64,000 bases of DNA from BACL27 sp947488385 (GCA_964203655.1 CAXNMJ010000002.1:124001-188000), one strand, 5' to 3'; numbered from the stretch's first letter, positions 9,766 through 20,870 are shown. Notes: a model not told the origin generated them from the sequence alone. A program made the numbers and translations.

Positions 9766-9888
9766 AGATTTTTAAGTGTATCTTTCGGGCTTTGTTGGGC
9801 CGAGAAGTTGTTCTTACATTGGCGAGTTTGTGCCTTGCGAATTAGGGTTTGCTATCGCTGTGAATATTCGAGACCAAAAGACTCACTG

Positions 9889-12835
9889 ATGCTGCCGCAG
9901 ATAGGTGAGATGCGTCCGTGGGCAGACCCGACAATCACGCAGATCAATCGTCTGCCGATGCACACGCCGATAAAGAGAGACAAGAAAATTTCGTTAAACG
10001 GCAGTTGGTCGTTTGATTTGTTTTCTCACCCAGACGATGTTCAAGAATCTGTGTTGACAAATCTGCAAAGCCAAAAGCACGTCGTTGTGCCTGGTAACTG
10101 GACGATGCAAGACACGGGCGACTTTCCCCACTACACAAATGTGCAAATGCCCTTTGATGGATCGCCTCCAGATCTGCCAGAGAAAATCACAACCGGCGTT
10201 TATCGCCGTGAATTTTCTGTTCCTGCAGATTGGCGGACTTCACAAACTGTTTTGAATATTGGCGGCGCAGAAAGCGTTCATGCCGTCTATTTGAACGGCA
10301 AGTTTGTTGGATATGGAACCGATAGTCGATTGCCCAGCGAATATGACATCAGTAAGTTTCTCGTCGAGGGCGAGAACATACTTGCAGTAGCGGTAATTCG
10401 ATATAGCGCAATGAGTTATATCGAAGATCAAGACCAATGGTGGATGGCTGGTCTACATCGCGATGTCTTTATTGAGTCACGCAAAAGCGTGAATATTTTT
10501 GATGTTGTCTGTAAGTCTGACTTTGATTGCAAAACCAAAAAGGGAACAATCGCGGTTACTCCAGAAGTTCAGTTCTTAACAACACCTCAGCCTGGGTATT
10601 CATTAAAAATTCAGTTGTGCACATCTAGTGGCAAACAAGTCGGCAAAATACAAACAGTGGCTGTGCCACATGAGTCGGCAAAGCCATATTCGTTTGTCGG
10701 TCATAAAGCCACAGTCGAATGGACGGTTAATAACTGTTTGGCATGGTCGGCTGAATCGCCAAATTTGTATCAAGTCAAAGTTGAACTGATCGCTCCAGAC
10801 ACAAGTGTTGTAGAAACAACCAAGTTAAAAACTGGCTTTCGGCGTGTCGAAGTCAAGAACAGACAATTGCTCGTGAATGGCCAGCCAATTTGGATTTTTG
10901 GCGTGAACCGACACGATCATCATCCCGATAATGGCAGCACCGTTGATATTGCAGATATTCGGCGCGATCTGACGGTGATGCGAAGCCACAACATCACGGC
11001 GATTCGAGGTTCGCACTATCCGAACGACGAAGTTTTTTACGATCTCTGCGATGAACTTGGAATGTATGTCGTAGATGAAGCCAATATCGAAGGCCACGCG
11101 TTTAATACGAGTATCTGTAACGACTCGAGATACTTGTCGGCGTTCGTTGAGCGTGGCGCGAGAATGGTGCGGCGCGACCGAATTCATCCATCGATAATTT
11201 TGTGGAGTTTGGGCAACGAAACGGGATACGGCTCGAATCACGATGCACTCGCGAGTTTCATTCGTAGCACTGACCCAAGTCGACCATTGCATTATGAGGG
11301 CGCAATCTTTCACGGCGACGATGGAAAGATTTCAAAGTCGAACTGGGTTGATGGTGGTCTGCGAGCAAGCGACATTGTGTGTCCGATGTATGTGCCGATT
11401 GATGCGATTAAAAAATATGGAGAAGATGGTCTCGGTACACGTCCTTTGATCATGTGCGAATACAGTCACGCGATGGGTAACTCGAACGGTTCGCTCGCCG
11501 ATTATTGGCAAGTGATAACAACCACGCCTGGATTGCAAGGTGGTTTCATCTGGGAATTTAAAGATCACGGTCTGCGTCAGCAGGTTTCGCCAAACCTAAA
11601 GCGCCTTGCGGTGGGCGGAGACTTCGGCGATCAGCCCAACGATCGAAGTTTTGTTGCTGATGGTTTGGTTTCATCAGATTGTGAGCCGCATCCGGCGATG
11701 CAAGAAGTTGCTTGGGTTTATCGACCAGTAACAGTCGAGATGAAACGCCATGGCGGCGCAACAAAACTGTTGATTACAAATCGTCAGTCGTTTAACGGGC
11801 TTGAAAATTTTGTTGGCACCTACGAGTTGTTAGTCAACGGCAAGGTTGTCAACCAAGGAAAGTTGCCTAACTTAAAACTAAAACCACGGATGTCAAAAAT
11901 CATTGCGCTTCCATGCCGATTCAACGCCGCATCAAGTGACGAAGTGCAATTGAGTATTTTTTGGAAACTGAAACGAGAAACTTGGTTTGGTGCTAAGTCT
12001 CATCTTGTTGCATGGGATCAAGTTGAGTTGAAAAAGAGAGCCTTCTCGCGCCAAGATAAAAACTCAGATCAAAGCCGACTCAAAGCAGACGACAATTCAG
12101 AGTTCTAAGAAGTCAGAGTTTGAAGAACTTTTGGTTGCTCCAGTGCAACTTTGCATTTGGCGGGCGGCGATAGACAACGACGGCTACAAGTTGATGCCCG
12201 AACTGTTTGAAAAGCAGGGCACAGGTGGTCAGGCACTGAGAAATTGGCAAAGAGCGGGCATCGACAAAGTTAGTGCCGAAGACTTGGTGAATCACAAAGT
12301 GAGTAGAAGTGTCAGCTCAGATGGTCGATCGGTTTTGTTCGAACACAAAGTAGAAGTACCAAAATCGTTGGCCGACCTACCGCGAGTCGGAGTTAGTTTT
12401 GCGCTGCCTAAAAGTTTTGAGCAGATTAGATGGTTCGGTCGTGGCCCAGGTGAGAACTACCCCGATCGCAAGAGCGCTTCGCTTCTAGGTGTGTGGTCAG
12501 GTGGCCCAGATCAATCACCATATTTAATTCCTCAAGAATTTGGTTTACGTACCGACACCCGTTGGCTTGAGCTGACTTCAACCGAACTTAAAAAGACGAT
12601 ACGTATTGAGGTTCTGCAGCCGAATTGTTTGCACTTTTCAGCGACAAACTATTCGGCAAACGATTTGTTTATTGCCGAGAACGAAGTTGACCTCAAAGCA
12701 CGCCCCGAATTGGTAGTGCATTTAGATGTTGCCCATCGCGGACTTGGTACCGCAAGTTGTGGACCCGACGTTTTGCCGCAGTATCGACTCAGTGCCGGCA
12801 AATACTCATTTACATATCAAGTCACAGTCAGCTAG
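9889..12835 (+). CDS. lacZ: beta-galactosidase, GH2 (LacZ type), frameshifted
   Basis: A GH2 enzyme cleaving lactose and other beta-galactosides. In order: jelly-roll sugar-binding domain (NGSWSFDLFSHPDD onward), catalytic TIM barrel with the acid/base Glu in LWSLGNETGYGSNHDA and the nucleophile Glu in MCEYSHAMGNSNG, then the C-terminal small-chain domain (VQLCIWRAAIDNDG, GRGPGENYPDRK). The barrel and small-chain parts are in frames differing by +1; the shift lies in a linker, most simply one extra A in the A-run 12058-12062. ATG 9889 (MLPQIGEM) is preferred to the earlier 9757 start because homology begins there. There is no signal peptide, so it is cytoplasmic. Total about 980 residues. Confidence 0.85.
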
Positions 12836-12844
12836 TCGTCGCAT

Positions 12845-15023
12845 GTGTCGGATGTGTCGTATATGTCGTTAAATGTTTCACCGAGTTTTGTTCATTTACG
12901 TCAACCAGGCGTGAGTGTTGTCGTCAACGTCGATAGTGGAGTGCCCGTTATCGAATATTGGGGCAAAGAACTTGAATCAGTTAGTGCCGATGACTTTTTG
13001 GCTCTCGCATCTCGACCACGACAACCCGGAGGAGTCGACGTCACTGCACCGATCGCAGTTGTGCCGCAACATTCAGATGGTTGTTTTGCGCGTCCTGGTT
13101 TGGCTGGTCATCGACCTGGTGGTCGACACTTTGCACCAAGATTTTTAACAGCTACCACCGAAACCTCTAACAACTTTTTGCGCACCACAAGCAATGACCC
13201 TGCAGCCGAGTTGATACTGAGTTGTGAGATCGCTCTCAGAGATTCGGGCGTACTTGCACTAAGAGCAGTCGTGACGAATGTTGGCCAGACGCGATACTTA
13301 CTTGACACGCTCACGATCACTTTGCCTGATGCCAACGCAGGCGCAAGAGTTGATCACATTCACGGGAAAGTGGGCCAATGAATTTGAGATGCATCGGCAG
13401 GGCTTTAATCATGGTGCGTGGACTGCCGAGAATCGCACTGGTCGAACATCGCACGAGCACCCCCCAGTTGTTTGGGCAACGCAGTCTGGCGCAAGTGAAT
13501 GGTCTGGTGAAGTTTGGGGTGCGCATCTTGCATGGAGTGGAAACCATGTTCTGTTGGCTGAAGTTCTGACTGACGGCAGAAAATATCTGCAACTTGGTGA
13601 ACTTCAAATGGCAGGAGAGCTTTGTTTAGAACCCCAAGGTTCATATTCGACCCCCGAAGTTGTCGCAACGTATTCGCCAAATGGATTGACACCTGCTTCG
13701 TGGAACTTGCACCGAAATGTTCGCCAAAATTTGCCACGGCGCAACGAATCAAGCAAGCGAAAAGTTTTGTTGAACACTTGGGAGGCTGTTTATTTTGAAC
13801 ACAATGAAGACAAGTTAAAAGATCTTGCCAATTTGGCAGCCCAAGTGGGCATCGAGAGATTTGTCTTGGATGACGGTTGGTTCAGTTCACGACGCAGCGA
13901 TAAGTCGAGCCTCGGAGATTGGTGGGTTTCTCCCGAGATTTATCCGAACGGACTTTCGCCGTTGATAACGCACGTTCGCGCACTCGGAATGGATTTTGGA
14001 ATCTGGGTTGAACCCGAAATGGTGAGTCCGGACAGCGAGTTGTTTCGCATGCATCCAGACTGGGCTCTTGTTTCGCCCGACTATGTGCCGGTCACGGGCC
14101 GCAATCAGCTTGTTCTAAATCTGAATCATCAGCCGGCATACCAATATATTTTTGCTCAACTAGACAAGTTGCTGACCGAAAACGAGATTTCTTTCATCAA
14201 GTGGGATATGAATCGTCCGCATGTTCAGGCGACGCTGCATAGTGGTGCTGCAGGCACTCACGAGCAGACCTTGGCGGTTTATCGATTGATCGACCAACTT
14301 CGGGCGAAGCATCCAAAAGTTGAAATTGAAAGTTGTGCTTCAGGTGGTGGACGAATTGATCATGAAATTTTGCGTCGAACTGATCGTGTTTGGACTAGCG
14401 ACTGCAACGACGCACTCGACCGTCAACGCATTCAACGCGGTGCTTCAATGTTTATTCCGAACGAAGTGATGGGCGCGCATATCGGTTCGAACAAAGCGCA
14501 CACAACTGGTCGCAGACACTCTTGGCAATTTCGCGGTGCTACAGCATTTTTTGGCAGTCTCGGGGTCGAACTTGATATTTCGAGGCTTAAAGATTTTGAA
14601 CGATCAGCATTGGCAAAAATAATTGCGTTACACAAGCAACACCGACAGTTGTTGCACTCCGGAAACACTGTTCGCTTTGATCGTGCGACAAAGACGCAGA
14701 TCAGCCATGGTGTTTACGCACAAGATTTGAGCGAGGCGATTGTTTCTTTTGCGCAATTACCCAATGATGACTTGGCGCACACAGAATTTGAGAGCGAACC
14801 ACTGCGAATGCCAGGGTTGCCGGCCGAGCGAAAATATCAAATCAGTGTGATTAATCTCGCAGACATTGATTCGCAGTCTGCGGGCGACTTAACTGCGGCG
14901 AGCACTTTCACAGCAAACGGCAACCCCCTTGAATTCTCAGGGGAGCAACTCGCTACTGACGGTTTACCAATGCCAGTTTTAACACCCGAAAGTGCGATCC
15001 TTTTGCATCTCAAGTGTGTGTAA
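12845..15023 (+). CDS. alpha-galactosidase, GH36, frameshifted
   Basis: Hydrolyses alpha-1,6-galactosides such as melibiose or raffinose. The N-terminal beta-supersandwich spans the first frame (12845 to about 13345). The second frame holds the catalytic barrel: FVLDDGWF, GIWVEPEMVSPDSEL, the nucleophile Asp in KWDMNR, CASGGGRID, and the acid/base Asp in VWTSDCNDALDR. Dropping one A at 13345/13346 joins DANAGA to ELITFTGKWANEF in frame. The start is GTG 12845, ten bases after the beta-galactosidase stop, indicating one operon. Total about 720 residues, normal for GH36. No signal peptide. Confidence 0.85.
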
Positions 15024-15050
15024 TCCAGCTCTGCTCGTAGAATTGAGTTC

Positions 15051-15353
15051 GTGACCGAAAAAATTTCTAAAGAAACGGTGATCAAAGTTTCTCGTCTTGC
15101 CAGATTGAGTCTTTCGCCGAGTCAAGCAGAGAAAATGACGTCCCAACTTGCGGGCATGCTTGAACACTTTCGTGACATCGACGCACTTGACCTCGCGGGT
15201 GTTGAGCCGATGACGCAGCCGTATCCGCTTAAAAACGTGTTGCGTGAAGATGTTGAAGCCAAATCGTTAGATCGCGAAGAAGTTTTAGGTCAGGCGCCGG
15301 CCGCTGAGAGCGGTCGTTTTCGCGTGCCACCGACAATTGGATTTGACGTTTAA
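15051..15353 (+). CDS. gatC: Asp-tRNA(Asn)/Glu-tRNA(Gln) amidotransferase subunit C
   Basis: A 100-residue helical linker subunit that wraps GatA and GatB. The N-terminus TVIKVSRLARLSLS and central ALDLAGVEPMTQPYPLKNVLREDV are family signatures, and the end GRFRVPPTIG is the usual C-terminal motif. The start is GTG 15051. It leads the gatCAB operon, three bases before gatA. Its presence means the organism makes Gln-tRNA and/or Asn-tRNA by transamidation. Confidence 0.93.
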   Translation: MTEKISKETVIKVSRLARLSLSPSQAEKMTSQLAGMLEHFRDIDALDLAGVEPMTQPYPLKNVLREDVEAKSLDREEVLGQAPAAESGRFRVPPTIGFDV

Positions 15354-15356
15354 AAG

Positions 15357-16772
15357 ATGCAAAAGATTGTTGACATTGTCGCTGGTGTTACTAGTGGTTC
15401 GCTAACTGCGAGTGCAGTAGTTGAAGAACATCTCGCTCGCATCAAAGCGCGCGAGGGCGAGATTCACGCATTTAATTTGGTGACAGCCGACCAGGCTCGT
15501 GCAGATGCCGAGAAAATCGACGCCGATGTTAAAGCTGGTAAAAAAGTTGGTGCGCTCGCAGGTGTGCCTATTGCGCTGAAAGACAACATGTGCACGCGCG
15601 GTGTTGAAACAACTTGCTCATCAAAAATTTTGCAAGGTTGGAAGCCGCCCTATGACGCAACAGTCGTCACGAAGTTGCGTGATGCTGGTGCAGTTTTTGT
15701 TGGTAAAACAAATCTTGATGAATTTGCGATGGGGTCAAGCACCGAAAATTCGGCGTTTGGACCAACTAAGAATCCGCTCGACACATCGCGTGTTCCTGGT
15801 GGATCAAGTGGCGGAAGTGCAGCGGCTGTCAGTGCAGGTTTCGCAGCAGCGTCACTCGGTAGTGACACTGGTGGAAGTATTCGTCAGCCAGCGGCATTAT
15901 GTGGCGTAGTCGGAGTGAAGCCAACATACGGCACAGTTTCGCGTTACGGTCTCGTGGCGTTTGCCAGCAGTCTCGATCAGATTGGGCCATTCACGAGCGA
16001 TGTTCGTGATGCAGCAACGTTGCTCGAAGTTATTTCGGGTCATGACCCGATGGATTCAACTTCAATTCCGCAAGATGCGACCTCGCTCGTTTCGGTTCTT
16101 GATCGCGGCGTTGCTGGCATGCGAATTGGTCGCGTCACTGATTTGCCTGAAGGTTGTGAGCCAGATGTTCTTGAACGACTCGAAGCCGCGTTTGATGCTC
16201 TACGAAAAGCAGGCGCGACAATCGTCGACGTCAAGTTGCCTTCGATTCAATATTGTTTGACTGCCTACTATTTGATTGCGCCTGCAGAAGCCAGCAGCAA
16301 TCTCGCTCGCTATGACGGCGTGAGGTATGGAAATCGAGTCGAAGCAGCAGATCTGAATGCAATGTATGCAGCAACTCGCGAAGCCGGATTCGGTGAAGAA
16401 GTAAAGCGCCGCATCATGCTTGGCACATATGCATTGTCGGCTGGTTATTACGACGCTTATTACGGCAAAGCACTGAAAGTGCGTCGTTTGATTTCTGACG
16501 ACTTCGCTCGCGCCTACGAAAAAACTGATGTGATCCTCACGCCGACTTCGCCATCGGTGGCTTTTAAGTTCGGTTCAAAGACCGACAATCCTTTGGCCAT
16601 GTATTTGTGTGACGTGTTCACGATTCCAACAAATTTGGCTGGGCACCCCGCGATGAGCGTGCCGTTTGGTACTGGCGCAGACAACATGCCGGTCGGTGTG
16701 CAAGTTTTGGCGACAACTTTGGGTGAACAAGCGATGTTCAAAGTCGCTGCCGAACTTGAGAGGTCGTTGTGA
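15357..16772 (+). CDS. gatA: Asp-tRNA(Asn)/Glu-tRNA(Gln) amidotransferase subunit A
   Basis: The glutaminase subunit that releases ammonia for transfer through the complex. It belongs to the amidase-signature family: catalytic Lys in PIALKDNMCTRG (about residue 77), the Gly/Ser-rich segment PGGSSGGSAAAV and the nucleophile Ser in GSDTGGSIRQPA, giving the Ser-cisSer-Lys triad. At 471 residues it has normal length. It overlaps gatB by four bases (GTGA), which keeps the subunits in balance. Confidence 0.95.
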   Translation: MQKIVDIVAGVTSGSLTASAVVEEHLARIKAREGEIHAFNLVTADQARADAEKIDADVKAGKKVGALAGVPIALKDNMCTRGVETTCSSKILQGWKPPYDATVVTKLRDAGAVFVGKTNLDEFAMGSSTENSAFGPTKNPLDTSRVPGGSSGGSAAAVSAGFAAASLGSDTGGSIRQPAALCGVVGVKPTYGTVSRYGLVAFASSLDQIGPFTSDVRDAATLLEVISGHDPMDSTSIPQDATSLVSVLDRGVAGMRIGRVTDLPEGCEPDVLERLEAAFDALRKAGATIVDVKLPSIQYCLTAYYLIAPAEASSNLARYDGVRYGNRVEAADLNAMYAATREAGFGEEVKRRIMLGTYALSAGYYDAYYGKALKVRRLISDDFARAYEKTDVILTPTSPSVAFKFGSKTDNPLAMYLCDVFTIPTNLAGHPAMSVPFGTGADNMPVGVQVLATTLGEQAMFKVAAELERSL

Positions 16773-18209
16773 GCGAAGTTTCAGCACTGCCAAACGGTTG
16801 GCAACTCGTGGTTGGGCTTGAGGTTCACGTTGAGTTGGCAACTAAAACAAAAATGTTTAGTGCGAGCGCAAACCGATTTGGTGACGAGCCGAATACGAAC
16901 ATTGATCCTGTGACGCTGGGTTTGCCGGGTGCGTTGCCAGTATTAAACAAGCATGCGATTGAACTTGCGATGCGCATCGGTTTGGCTTTGAACTGCAAAG
17001 TTCAACCGTGCACTTTTCATCGTAAAAACTATTTTTATCCAGACTTGCCGAAGGCTTATCAAATCACTCAATACGACCATCCGTTAAACGTTGATGGCTT
17101 TTTGATGTTGCCTGGTGATGTGCGCATTGGTGTTGAGCGCGCTCATCTTGAAGAAGACACCGGCAAGTCAACTCACTTTGGTGGTTCGTCGGGTCGCATT
17201 CACGGCAGTGACTATTCGTTGATCGACTTCAATCGTGCCGGCGTGCCGCTTGTTGAAATTGTTTCACGGCCAGACATTCGTACTTCAGAGCAAGCACGCC
17301 AATATGTGGCTGAGTTGCGTTCAATTTTGTTGGCTGTTGGTGCGAGCGATGCAAAAATGGAAGAAGGCTCAATGCGCTGTGACGTCAACGTTTCGGTGCA
17401 CAAGCCAGGCACACCGTTTGGCACGCGTTGCGAGATCAAAAACGTCAACTCGATTCGCTCGGTCGGCCGAGCAATCGACTATGAAGCACGTCGTCAAGTT
17501 GATTTGATCGAAGGTGGCGGAACGATTCGTCAAGAAACTCGTCACTGGGATGACGCAACTGGTCGCACCGAAACTCTGCGTACAAAAGAAGACGCTGACG
17601 ACTACAGATACTTCTTAGAACCAGATCTTGTTCCACTCGTACCCGACCAATCTTGGATTGACGCCGTGCGATCAGCGTTGCCAAAATTGCCAGCAGCACG
17701 ACGACAGACATTGGCTGAACTTTGTGGTGTTGACAAAGATGGTGAGTCGGCACTTGTCGTAGTCGAGCGCGGACAAGATGATTATGTTGCAGCTGTCGTT
17801 GCCGCTGGGGGCGATCCACGACGTGCGGTTATTTATGTGCAACAAGCATTTGCCGAACAAGGTGCGAATCCAAAAGTGCCGGCAAAAGACTTGGCAGCGT
17901 TAACAATTCTTGAACGTGATTCAAAAGTGACTTCGACTCAAGCCAAAACTTTGTTAACTGATTTGATTGAAGCCGGTGGTGGCGACGTTGCGAACGATGG
18001 CGAGCAAGCGAGGTTTCGAAGCACTTGACACGAGCGCAGTCGAGGCAATGGTCGACGCTGCGATAGCTGCCGAACCTGGAGCGTGGCAGAAGTATTGCAA
18101 TGGTGAAGAAAAAGCTCTTGGGGCTTTAGTCGGGGCGATTATGAAGTCATCGAAGGGCAAGGCCGACGGCAAGGTAATCACGGCGTTGTTGCAGGCCAAG
18201 CGCCCCTGA
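16769..18209 (+). CDS. gatB: Asp-tRNA(Asn)/Glu-tRNA(Gln) amidotransferase subunit B, 3' frameshift
   Basis: The tRNA-binding kinase-like subunit that activates the misacylated carboxylate. The catalytic cradle is clear: GLEVHVELATKTKMFS, DPVTLGLPGALPVLN, FHRKNYFYPDLPKAYQI, EDTGKS and the DYSLIDFNRAGVPL segment. The C-terminal YqeY-like tail is in a +1 frame (AVEAMVDAAIAAEPGAW to QAKRP). Removing one A at 17993/17994 gives GDVATMASKRGFEALD and a protein of about 480 residues, the normal length. GatB is essential in organisms lacking GlnRS, so the shift is probably a sequence error. Confidence 0.92.
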
Positions 18210-18257
18210 AGCCTTTAAGCGCATCAGAAATTGAGTTGTTGCCATCCAAAGCCAAAT

Positions 18258-18273
18258 GTTAGGCTTGCCTAAC
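18258..18273. promoter_or_regulatory. IdeR/DtxR-like iron operator
   Basis: A perfect 16-base inverted repeat, GTTAGGC-TT-GCCTAAC, lies 25 bases before the iron permease start. TTAGGC...GCCTAA matches the core of actinobacterial DtxR/IdeR boxes (TTAGGTTAGSCTAACCTAA), although the full 19-base site is not present. Iron-loaded repressor binding here would block transcription of the permease when iron is plentiful. Confidence 0.6.
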
Positions 18274-18298
18274 AAATTGATTTAAAAAGGATTTAAAC

Positions 18299-19117
18299 AT
18301 GGGTTCAAGTTTTTTAATTACTTTGCGCGAAGGCCTAGAGGCATCTTTGGTGATTTCGATTTTGTTGACGTATCTCGTCAAAACAAATCGGCAAGATGAA
18401 AAGCGTTCAGTCTGGCTCGGCACGATTTCTGCAGTTGTCGTCTGTTTAGTTGTTGGTGTTCTTTTCTTTGTTCTCGTTGATGGGCTCAATGGCAAAGTAG
18501 AAAAGGGCGTCGAAGGCTTCTTGGCCCTTGCAGCGATGCTCGTTCTCACTCAGATGATTTTTTGGATGAGAGCAAATGCGCGCAATATGACTTCAGACTT
18601 GCGTAAAAAAGTTGAGACATCTTCACGAACAACTTTGATTGTTATTGCATTCGTCGCAGTCGCTCGCGAAGGTTTAGAGACCGCGTTGTTTTTGCTCAGC
18701 GCAAAAACTGAAACTGCATCAGGTTCAGCAGTTGTCATTGGTGGATTGATTGGACTTGTCGTATCAATTGCGATCGGAATTGCTATTTACCGCGCAGGCA
18801 GTCGAGTGAATTTGAAAACATTTTTTAATGTCACCGCTGTTCTGTTGCTCTTGTTTGCTGCTGGTCTCGCCGGCAAAGCAGTGCATGAGCTTCGCGAGTT
18901 GATTAGTTGGGAGACTGGTTACTTGGTTTCGTCGGCATGGACTGTTGAGGCAGGCATTTGGTCAGCTAGCGGAACGTTCTACGATTTTATGAAAGGTTTG
19001 TTCGGCTGGCACGCAAACCCAGAGAGAATTCGTGTAATTGCATACTTTGCCTATCTGATCCCAGTGCTTGCGCTATATCTAAGAGGCCCGAAAGCAGAGA
19101 AGCAACTAGCCTCTTAA
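18299..19117 (+). CDS. efeU: FTR1/EfeU-family iron permease
   Basis: A 272-residue membrane protein with about seven hydrophobic helices. Two REGLE motifs, one at the N-terminus (LREGLEASLVI) and one in the middle (AREGLETALFLL), are the iron-binding signature of FTR1-type permeases. The start ATG follows an AAAAAGGA ribosome-binding site. It stands alone: the efeO and efeB partners are not adjacent. The iron box just upstream fits iron-repressed expression. The ilvD start follows only three bases after the stop, an odd pairing that may place ilvD partly under the same promoter. Confidence 0.82.
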   Translation: MGSSFLITLREGLEASLVISILLTYLVKTNRQDEKRSVWLGTISAVVVCLVVGVLFFVLVDGLNGKVEKGVEGFLALAAMLVLTQMIFWMRANARNMTSDLRKKVETSSRTTLIVIAFVAVAREGLETALFLLSAKTETASGSAVVIGGLIGLVVSIAIGIAIYRAGSRVNLKTFFNVTAVLLLLFAAGLAGKAVHELRELISWETGYLVSSAWTVEAGIWSASGTFYDFMKGLFGWHANPERIRVIAYFAYLIPVLALYLRGPKAEKQLAS

Positions 19118-19120
19118 TTT

Positions 19121-20833
19121 ATGACGAAGCGCGATCCTGGTACGCCGGTGAATGTCAAGCCGCGTAGTCGCGATGTAACAGACGGAATTCAAAAAGCCGC
19201 GTCACGCGCGATGTTGCGCGCAGTGGGTCTCGGTGATGACGACTGGGTTAAGCCACAGGTTGCAATTGCATCAGCGTGGAATGAAGTTACGCCATGCAAT
19301 GTTTCTCTGAAGCGATTGGCTGCCCGAGCCAAGATTGGTGTTCGTGACGCCGGTGGTGTCGCCCTTGAGTTCGGCACGATCACAGTTAGTGATGGCATCA
19401 GCATGGGTCACGAAGGAATGCGCGCATCGCTTGTGAGCCGCGAAGTAATTTGCGACAGCGTCGAAACTGTCATGCATGCCGAACGGTTTGATGGTTTTGT
19501 CGGTTTAGCCGGCTGCGACAAGAGCATTCCGGCGATGTTGATGGCGGCGGCACGACTTAATCTGCCGAGTGTTTTTGTTTACAACGGCTCGACATTGCCA
19601 GGTGTTCATAACGGCAAAAACATCGACATCACAACGGTGTTTGAAGCAATCGGTGCGTGTGCGGCAGGCAAGATGAGCGAAGACGAACTCGGTGAAATTG
19701 AACGCGAAGCTTGCCCAGGCGAAGGTGCTTGTGGCGGTATGTTCACGGCCAACACAATGTCGAGCATCGCCGAGGCACTGGGCATGAGTTTGCCCGGTAG
19801 TGCTTCGCCGCCAGCCATCGATTCGCGACGCGATGATGATGCACAACGCGCCGGAGCCGCAGTTGTAAATCTTTTGCGTCTTGGCATCTACCCGCGTGAC
19901 ATCATGACCAAAAAAGCTTTTGAAAATGCAATTGCAATCGTCAACGCGTTGGGTGGCAGCACGAACGCCGTGTTGCACTTGTTGGCCATCGCCAACGAAG
20001 CTGGTGTTGCATTGTCGCTTGATGATTTCAATCGCATCGCAGCAAAAGTGCCACATATTGCCGACACAAAACCCGGCGGCAAATACCACATGACTGATAT
20101 TGATCGCGTTGGTGGTGTGCCAGTTGTAATGAAGCACTTGCTTGATGCAGGTTTGTTGCACGGCGATGTTTTGACGGTTACGGGTAAGACCATGGCCGAG
20201 AATTTGGCAGAGTTGAATCCACCTGCTCCTGATGGCGAAGTTATTCATCCGTTGTCGAATGCAATTCACGCTGAAGGCGGAATAAATATTTTGCGCGGCT
20301 CGCTTGCACCGAACGGTGCAGTTGTCAAAGTTGCGGGCTTGTCGGCCGATCAGATGCATTTCGAAGGACCTGCCCGAGTTTTCGACGGCGAAGACGGAGC
20401 AATGGCTGCAATCATGGCGGGCGACATTAAACCTGGCACCGTGCTCGTGATTCGTTATGAAGGCCCGAAAGGTGGGCCGGGCATGCGCGAAATGTTGGCG
20501 ATTACCGGCGCGATGAAAGGTGCTGGTCGCGGTGGTGACTGTGCGTTGATTACCGACGGTCGGTTTAGCGGTGGCACTTGGGGATTTTGTATCGGCCACG
20601 TCGCGCCTGAAGCTACCGATGGCGGACCAATCGCATTCATCAATGATGGCGACAAGATTTTGATTGACGTCCCAACATTGAAACTTGATCTTTTGATTTC
20701 GCCTGAAGAATTAGCGAAGCGCAAAAAAGGTTGGAAGCCGAATCCGCCGCGTTACACAAGTGGCGTATTAGCCAAGTTTGCAAAACTTGTTCAAGGTGCT
20801 GATCGCGGAGCGATCACAAACACTATTGATTAG
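19121..20833 (+). CDS. ilvD: dihydroxy-acid dehydratase
   Basis: Converts dihydroxy-isovalerate and its homologue to the 2-keto acids of Val, Leu and Ile synthesis. The Fe-S cluster cysteines are in TPCN (about 66), AGCDKS (about 130) and CPGEGACGGM (about 203-212). The C-terminal ALITDGRFSGGTWGFCIGHV motif is intact. At 570 residues it is normal length. The downstream ilvBNC operon is 4 kb away and under separate control. A dependence on iron for its cluster may explain the position right after the iron permease, but this is inference. Confidence 0.95.
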   Translation: MTKRDPGTPVNVKPRSRDVTDGIQKAASRAMLRAVGLGDDDWVKPQVAIASAWNEVTPCNVSLKRLAARAKIGVRDAGGVALEFGTITVSDGISMGHEGMRASLVSREVICDSVETVMHAERFDGFVGLAGCDKSIPAMLMAAARLNLPSVFVYNGSTLPGVHNGKNIDITTVFEAIGACAAGKMSEDELGEIEREACPGEGACGGMFTANTMSSIAEALGMSLPGSASPPAIDSRRDDDAQRAGAAVVNLLRLGIYPRDIMTKKAFENAIAIVNALGGSTNAVLHLLAIANEAGVALSLDDFNRIAAKVPHIADTKPGGKYHMTDIDRVGGVPVVMKHLLDAGLLHGDVLTVTGKTMAENLAELNPPAPDGEVIHPLSNAIHAEGGINILRGSLAPNGAVVKVAGLSADQMHFEGPARVFDGEDGAMAAIMAGDIKPGTVLVIRYEGPKGGPGMREMLAITGAMKGAGRGGDCALITDGRFSGGTWGFCIGHVAPEATDGGPIAFINDGDKILIDVPTLKLDLLISPEELAKRKKGWKPNPPRYTSGVLAKFAKLVQGADRGAITNTID

Positions 20834-20837
20834 TGAT

Positions 20838-20870
20838 CTAGCTAACGACTAGCTAGCGACTAGTTAGCGA
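20838..20870. repeat. three tandem 11-bp repeats
   Basis: Three head-to-tail copies of CTAGYTARCGA (20838-20848, 20849-20859, 20860-20870) fill the gap between convergent ilvD and the DUF1330 gene; the third copy covers the DUF1330 stop codon. No T-tract or clear hairpin of terminator type. Possibly a slipped duplication or a binding site with one-turn spacing. Confidence 0.7.

Noticed and set aside
12058..12062. Programmed frameshift in lacZ at an A-run
   Set aside because: No slippery heptamer with a downstream structure was seen, and many unrelated genes in the window carry the same +1 pattern, so error is more likely than recoding.
19505..20599. A 364-codon open frame on the minus strand
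   Set aside because: It lies fully inside ilvD on the opposite strand, is rich in Cys/His/Arg in no family pattern, and ilvD is unmistakable.
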